Source: Priapulus caudatus (taxonomy: Eukaryota; Priapulida; Priapulimorpha; Priapulimorphida; Priapulidae). Taken from it: a stretch of DNA of 64,000 nucleotides. This document shows positions 57,981-64,000 of this stretch, one piece after another. A program made the position numbers and the translations under genes. The notes beneath the pieces are model-generated. The model was not told the DNA's origin, ran no database searches, and worked only from the letters and a program-made list of their open reading frames with translations. The DNA lies in assembly GCF_000485595.1 (NCBI RefSeq), contig NW_014577064.1, positions 1,071,742 to 1,135,741 of the forward strand. The letters run 5' to 3'. Position 1 is the first letter of the stretch; every line of letters begins with the position of its first letter.

Positions 57981-58079
57981 GTCAGTGATGGGGAGCATGC
58001 TGTACCTGCATCATTTGTGGTATCACAGGCCACTGTATTGGGACCCTTACTACATTTACTCGACCACTTCGTAGAAGGA

Positions 58080-59276
58080 TGGGAATGTGGTGACCCTGTG
58101 AAGCTAGGTTGGAAAGATTTACATAGGCTAGAGTCTTTCTCATCATATAATATTTGTGATATTACGTATTACCTGAAATGTAAACTATTTGCTTACTAAG
58201 AGCAACTCGATTTAGTTCATTTACCATTATTCATCTTGACGCCAGTCACATTAGTTGCTGTGAAATCTGATATACTCGCGTGAAGACAGGCTTTACTTTT
58301 ACACTCGCTTAACAGGTCCAATTTCATGTTCCAACTTGCTTATTAGCTATCTCAATTCTAATGCCAAAAAAGATGTCTCTAACCTGCAAACAACTTGCCA
58401 TAAACGGCAACATTAATACTAGCAATTTTTTAACAAAGGTAGTAAATAAAAATATCTTACATGTGTTATAAGAGCAACATTGTATTATATTAAAGAAAGC
58501 ATAGACCAAAGATTACACTTCTGCTGACATGGCCAAAATATAGAATGTAAGACAAGAATCGTAGTCCCAATCAAACAAGCCTTCGTGAATCGATAACATG
58601 CAGTGTCTGAGAGAGTTACTCGTGGCACTTGCGATTCTTGCGTTCACACACAATAGTGCCCAAGCTGTCTTCAAAAGACTGTCACATTTTTATGAGCAAA
58701 TCTACAAAAAATGTTATTTAGGTTCAAATGTAACACCAAACATCACAAAGTATTATTCCTGAACCCTCACTGGATAACGTTGCGTTTAGAGGAGTTTAAA
58801 ATCTTAAACTTGCACCAAAATTGCTCATTTAGCAAAATGTATAGAGTCGCGACTGTTTGATCACATCAAATGATACAGTCAAACAGATATAATACCACAA
58901 CTTAACGAAGATTGAACAAAATCATGTAATTCATAATCATTACTTTCATAGTGTATAATTTGTGAAAAAATACTAGTATCATAAAAGTTGAGATAGTCAC
59001 TTTAAAATAACCTAAACAGTGCAAACTTGTACCGAATAATTTCAGACTGCAGTGTACAAGTTGGTCTGTACGCATGCAACTTCGAAGGCTTTCACTTCAC
59101 TTACAATACTATTTCTCAATCATAAAAACATGACTATAACATTGACAAGAAATAATGTGTATGACAGTAAGCAGACAATACGTATTTACCGATTTCTGCT
59201 ACATTACAAAAGAAACTTCTGGAACGTCAAGGTAGATGCGATCGAGGCAATGGTGCTGCCACCTATTGCTTAAAAA
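58080..59276. other. Spacer between LINE fossil and NUDC, nothing recognised
   Basis: AT-rich sequence with no recognised exon or repeat. The NUDC 3' UTR probably covers the part just below 59277. Confidence 0.45.
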
Positions 59277-62200
59277 TCATGAAAACTTTGCCTTAGAGAA
59301 GTCCATCTCAGGATGTTGCTGCATAAACCTGAAAGCAGATAAACACAATAATTTAAATATAATAAATTTATGTAAAATATAAAAATTGTAATAATACTGC
59401 TCCCTGCCACCCCAACTACTTACATACATTACATCATCTCTGAGTTTCCTTATTACATACTTCATCAAAGGTCTGCACCCACCAATTCATAATTCTTATA
59501 CAAGCATCCACACATTGTCTGCTCTCTCCTTGCAACGCCAACCATACCCCACCTACTTTAACCTGCTGCTAACCCTATATGGCCACAGACCTAGACCACA
59601 TTATGTGCCGCATCTGCTACCTAACCCCGCTCCCCTCCTATATTCCTCTTCGCACGCATACTGTTGCTACGACGATGTGCCAACTACATACTTTTGCATG
59701 ATGTCCTGCTTTTTCTTCTCCTCGGAATTAGGAAGACCGAGTTCTTTCTGCCGCTGGTCGTACATCATCTTCTCCACCATGCTACGCGTCTCACCATCCA
59801 GGTCCGACAACTGCACGCAAACACCACAAATACACAAACTCATGTACCAACTACAGGACCGATGCAGTAACGGATGAATAAATGAATGAACGAATAAATT
59901 CACTTACCAACTACACAATTGGGGCATTTTAGTATAAACAAATTAATCTACCAATTGTATTACAAAAGAATCAGGGGTTACAAAAATCTTCTTTTTTTAC
60001 CCATATGGCAGGTGTATTCAAGAATAAACAAACAACTAGTTAAAATTCGAAAAAACAAACATTTAAAAAAACTATTAGCAGCTAAAAACAACTGTAACAG
60101 TTATAAGAAACCTCTTTGTGACAGTGGCACATCCTCACCTTAGAGTTTTCCGGCTGCACCTTCTTTGTGTTTAATTCAGGGTCAGTTGTCACCAGTCGAT
60201 TCCACCACTCCATCTTGTTTATCTGGTAACCATAAAAAAGATTATTTGGATTATACAGTGAAACCCCAATTTTACGCGCCCCAAATTAATGTGAATTCTT
60301 ATATAACGCGATGAGTCATTGGACCTTTTTTTGCTGTTTCCGGAACAAAATTTTTTTTGGTGAGTTAAGCCCGCCTTAGGTCGAAGCGACGATCGCCTAT
60401 AGATCGCGCAACTAAATAAGTTTACATGAATTGTTGCTGTGTGCATGTTGTGTACATGACTGTATGTGTTGTTTCTTCATGCTGATTTTCTTGAACCCCG
60501 ATTGAACGCGACCCCACTTTTTTCGTGATGACATTTCATGGACCTCAACGATCGCGTTATAACGGGGCCACACTGTACTACCATGTCAATAATACCTTCT
60601 CCATATTGACCACAACAGCTTTCTTGTCCTCTATGTTCCACATGCATTCTTCCACCCTAAGATTGTTGTACAGCTCTCCATCAATGACGGGAGGATGACC
60701 TTTAAGCATAACCTTAAGATGTCGCTTTTGAATATCAATGACCAGGTCTTTTGCTCGAATGGGAAAGTTGACGTTGAAGGGTACTTTAAGCTGGGAATAG
60801 ATGCATATGAGTACACATTAGAGAAAGCAATACACAGAAGAATGCAAAATTTTCATGACAGTGTATCTGTCAACACACAACACTTATTATTGTTAGGGGT
60901 AGAATGATTCATCGATATATCGATGTCTCTTGATACAAACCTTGACAATACAAGCATATATATGTTTGACAATTTACAAAATATCATCAAATTAGTAGTT
61001 AGAGGGTCAGGTAGTGACCCGAGTTTGCTAGGGGGGTCCGGCATGCCCCCCCGGAATTTTTTTTTTATTCTGAGATGCAATTTCCTGCATTCTGAGGGTC
61101 AAAAATGACAATAAATCGACAAAAAATGACAAAAATTTTTTTTCCCCCTAATCACATTGAAATTCGTAGTTTTATACAAACTGGTCGTAGTGGTGCAAAA
61201 GGAATAGAAATTCGTATAAAATACGGATAAATCGTAGTGGTTGGCATCTCTGCAAGAGTGTTGCCCACCTCGAGGTCACACAGCGTCTGAGTCCACTTGT
61301 AGTTGGGCAGATCAGCTCCATTTCCTGAGTTTGGCTTCATCTTGCCGCGGTCCTTCTCGTCTTCCTCCTCATCCTAGAAGATTACGAAGATGACTTCACA
61401 TCAGGTGCTATCAGCAGGGCAGTTAATAGCAGTGCAACGACATATAGATAAATCATTAACTAATTAATACATTAATTATCATAAATAGCATGAGCAGGGT
61501 AGTAATAACACTACTAGTATAAAGGTAGATGCACAATAAATCCATATAGAACTTTAATTACATCAGCACATATATACTAATGTACACTACAGATAGAACA
61601 AAGTGATTAAAAGTTGTATCCTCTTTGCACAAAGTACAACAACATACATACACTGTCTGCAGACTTTGCCTCCTCTGGCTTCTCCTCACTGACACTGATT
61701 CTGTCACCAGCACCTTCTGCTGGCATCTCCCCATCTGCTTTTTTCTTTTCGACGTCGATCTCCTTCTGTAGTTGCATCGCCTCCTCCTCTGTCAACTCCT
61801 TGATTTTTGGCTCTTCCTCTTGTTGTTGCTGCTGCTGTTGTTTCTTTAAGCCAAAGAACAAACAGAAAGATTCACATAATGACACGAATGTTAATAGTCT
61901 CTGAAGAAAGCATCTTTGTTTTAAACCAGGCTGACATCTATTATTACTACTTAACATGGTAACCCAACTAATATCATATCCAAGCAGTAATGTAGTAACC
62001 ATATGTGTACCTATGTAGAAAAGTAGTAACCACACTTGTACCAGTAGTAATGTACCTTCTTTGCAAGTGCTTCTTCCCTTGCCTTAAGTTTTGCTGCCTT
62101 CTCCTGTTGCTCCTGCACTCTCCTTTCCAGTGCTAGCTTCTCATGGCGTCTGAACTTTTCCAAGAGTAACTGTTAGGAAAAACCCAACGAGAAACAAGAA

Positions 62201-62712
62201 TCCTTAGAGACTCCCACCACCATAATGATGCTCGCAAATACATTTATCAACTGATATGAATTTTTTTTATTGCAAAGCAAGCAGACATGATGATACTTTT
62301 GTTTCTTCAATATTAACAAGTCCATAATAGAGAAGAATTATGCACGATATGGGCTTTCTTTCATGGATTCTTGACATTAACCCATGTAACTGATTATGCA
62401 ATAAAGCCAACATTACGTAATTTCTTGTGTGCCATAACTCAACTTAGCTATCAAATCATGCACACCGACCACTTTATCATATTTTGTAAATTGCGTAAAT
62501 ATAACAAAAAAACTATACCCATAAGAAAAACAATTATTGAACACACAAATAAACTCCTAACAGTCTGGGTCAGAATACTGCAAACAAGAGACAAATGAAG
62601 ACCCAAGAAATTTCAGGCTGGCCTACAGACGCACCTTTTCCGCTGCACTCCCTCCTCCTCCATAGAAGAAATCTGTTTTACGCCCTAGGAAACTGAAGAT
62701 GGTGTTGAGGAG
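59277..62712 (-). CDS. nudc: NUDC co-chaperone (8 exons, 5' end off window)
   Basis: Minus-strand exons: 62712-62635, 62169-62056, 61843-61652, 61373-61269, 60790-60596, 60222-60139, 59810-59692 and 59328-59277. All have GT-AG borders and consistent phase, giving 312 aa. NUDC is a cytosolic HSP90 co-chaperone needed for dynein/LIS1 function and mitosis. In order: the N-terminal [19 protein letters not shown]; a charged coiled-coil ([20 protein letters not shown]); a Gln-rich stretch; [10 protein letters not shown]; and an acidic [20 protein letters not shown]. Then comes the CS (p23-like) domain, [14 protein letters not shown] to [17 protein letters not shown]. Last are [20 protein letters not shown] and [11 protein letters not shown]. 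Human NUDC is 331 aa, so about 20-30 N-terminal residues are missing. Their exon lies beyond 64000 or was not recognised. A MITE sits 20 bp from a splice donor. Confidence 0.96.
60256..60575. mobile_element. Tigger/pogo-like MITE in a NUDC intron
   Basis: Ends CAGTGAAACCCCAATTTTACG and CGTTATAACGGGGCCACACTG are roughly inverted and bounded by TA (60254-60255, 60576-60577). This is the pattern of pogo/Tigger-type elements. The interior has no transposase. The intron between 60222 and 60596 is almost entirely this element. Confidence 0.75.
61015..61145. repeat. Interspersed repeat fragment (GGTCCGGCATGCCCCCC)
   Basis: Contains GGGGGGTCCGGCATGCCCCCC followed by poly-T and GATGCAATTTCCTGCATTCTGAGGG. 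It looks like a non-coding interspersed repeat arm. No other copy is in the window, and the classification is not known to me. It lies in a NUDC intron. Confidence 0.4.
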
Positions 62713-63513
62713 CTAGCAAATAAAAACAATAGTCATAACGGCATAGGTCCATAAACTAAAGCCTAGCTATGATCAAGATTATTAGCCCCTAGGCCTACCC
62801 GTGTTGCCATTTGCTCCACTACAGCCCTATGGCAGACCAACGGGCAACACGGGCAGAGCTATTGATCACAAGAGCTGTAACCATGTATTTGTGGGTATGT
62901 ACTACAATGATGAGCATATTTGGCTTCTTTAAAAGATCAGAAATGGAGGAATAGAATGATGGGTACAGATATAAACGTAACCATATCATTTAATACCCGT
63001 GATGTTAGTGTGCTGTTTATATGCAAATTTGGTTTGATAACGGTTAGTTGGAAAAAACCATTCAATTAAAGTGTGAAAATATGGGGTATTGACAAAGACT
63101 TACAATAGTGTTTATAATTACCTGTTGCACAATGAAAGGTGACGATTAAAAGATCTACTTCCACAAACGTTTTCTGGCCAATGACACAATGCCAAAACAG
63201 TCAAGCTGCCACTTTAGGGAAGCGTGCACTACCTTTAGGGAAGCGTGCACTACCTTTTCTAGCTGAAACTTGCTGTATGCACTATAACTAACACAGTGAA
63301 CTGCCACAACAATAACTTAACTTAATCAGCAGCAGTTGCATAGAACAGCAAACTTTAACCAGTACTGTTGGCTATAGCACAACAATCACTTTATTACGGT
63401 TATAGTTATACTAGAACTTTATAGTATATAGCAGATTATAAACAGATAATCTATAAAATTAGAAAGTAAACTGAGCAACTCAAGTTCAATTAACAAAAAC
63501 TTTATTACAGTTA
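62713..63513. other. NUDC first intron or upstream DNA
   Basis: I found no exon encoding the expected NUDC N-terminus here. A short inverted repeat CCCGTGTTGCC / GGCAACACGGG lies at 62799-62858. A 19-bp duplication, TTTAGGGAAGCGTGCACTACC, occurs at about 63213 and 63234. Confidence 0.5.
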
Positions 63514-63840
63514 CAAGGGTAGAAATCAACTTTTGAACAAGGGAGTCGAACAAACAACCTGCTCTTGAAAAGAGGGAGTCTGCAGTCTAAAGTTCAAAAC
63601 TAAAGATATTAAAAATAACGCATGTGCTTATTTTAAAGATTCATGCGGTTGCACGTCTGCCAAATTTTCTTTGGACATTTGCTGAAAAAATACGGTAATA
63701 CCGCGAGGCCATGCTCTGGAACGAACTAGTTAGGCAGAATTTTCAGCGAGTGACACGGACTCCTGCATATGTCAAATCAGGGAGTCCGACAGTAAACCAG
63801 GGAGTATTTGACTCCGGACTCGCGTAAATTTCGCACCCTG
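63514..63840. mobile_element. hAT-like interspersed repeat, copy 2 (inverted)
   Basis: Diverged inverted copy of the 6786-7136 element. It shares GCGGTTGCACGTCTGCCAAATT, ATAACGCATGTGCTTATTTT and GGAACGAACTAGTTAGGCAG (each about 20 bp). Ends CAAGGGTAGAAATCAAC and AAATTTCGCACCCTG. Flanks CAGTTA(C) and CAGTTA(T) suggest a target duplication. Confidence 0.8.
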
Positions 63841-64000
63841 CAGTTATAGTTACACAAGTGATAGTATACAGTAGATTATAAACAGATAATTTATCAAATT
63901 AGAAACCAAACTGCAACTTAAATTTATATCCACATGCAATTTACTATAGGTCTATCTAGATATAGATTCGTACTTGTAGCACTGATACTAGAAGTGACTA

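Larger units (their letters stand above)
57150..58075 (+). pseudogene. Fossil LINE reverse transcriptase, interrupted twice
   Basis: Plus-strand coding remnants in order. First, HILDDLVTNNIFTPLNHGF to QANVIILDFSNACDT (57160-57351), the RT fingers with the catalytic LDFS.A.D motif. Second, YRITGPLYT (57650-57715). Third, DGEHAVPASFVVSQATVLGP then LL (57988-58060), the P.G..LGPLLF palm motif. The blocks are typical of CR1/L2/RTE-like non-LTR elements. Foldback elements at 57352-57578 and 57725-57980 split it. It is inactive. Confidence 0.75.

Overview
This is nuclear DNA from a metazoan, most likely an invertebrate. It contains spliced genes with GT-AG introns, animal-type orthologues, TTAGGG-type repeats, and many non-autonomous DNA transposons. 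A sponge or another early-branching marine animal would fit, but the phylum is a guess. Most of the window is AT-rich, repeat-laden and intergenic or intronic. One 12-kb block, the TRRAP gene, is strikingly GC-rich.

Layout. (1) 0-10 kb: repeats and foldback elements, then an eight-exon plus-strand gene (3933-9541). It encodes a 542-aa nuclear-looking protein carrying the signature blocks shared by CCDC117 and HCFC1R1/HPIP. (2) 10-23.5 kb: no recognised gene. It holds microsatellites, a 38-bp minisatellite, an ACGTATAT satellite and two telomere-motif foldback elements. (3) 23.5-38.9 kb: an UNC119 gene on the minus strand, spread over 15 kb. Four coding exons are recognised. The second exon is not found, and one exon carries an apparent 1-nt deletion. 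Its introns hold a decayed 3.5-kb DNA transposon, a decayed Ty3/Gypsy pol and several MITEs. (4) 39-42.6 kb: AT-rich spacer with a tRNA-derived SINE head, a palindromic MITE and a perfect-looking hairpin. (5) 42.7-54.9 kb: TRRAP (Tra1) on the plus strand, 3923 aa in only two coding exons. (6) 55-59.2 kb: spacer with a fossil LINE reverse transcriptase split by two foldback elements. (7) 59.3-64 kb: NUDC on the minus strand. Eight coding exons are present and the first lies beyond the right edge.

The four genes do not form a pathway. TRRAP is the scaffold of SAGA and NuA4/TIP60 acetyltransferase complexes. NUDC is an HSP90/dynein co-chaperone. UNC119 carries myristoylated cargo. The CCDC117-like protein is probably a small nuclear adaptor. 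UNC119 and TRRAP are divergent; TRRAP and NUDC are convergent.

Most noteworthy points: a seven-copy palindromic element family with internal TTAGGG tracts and 9-bp target duplications, two of whose copies interrupt one LINE fossil; the nearly intronless, GC-rich TRRAP, whose single coding intron is bounded by a direct repeat; and the fragmentary UNC119.
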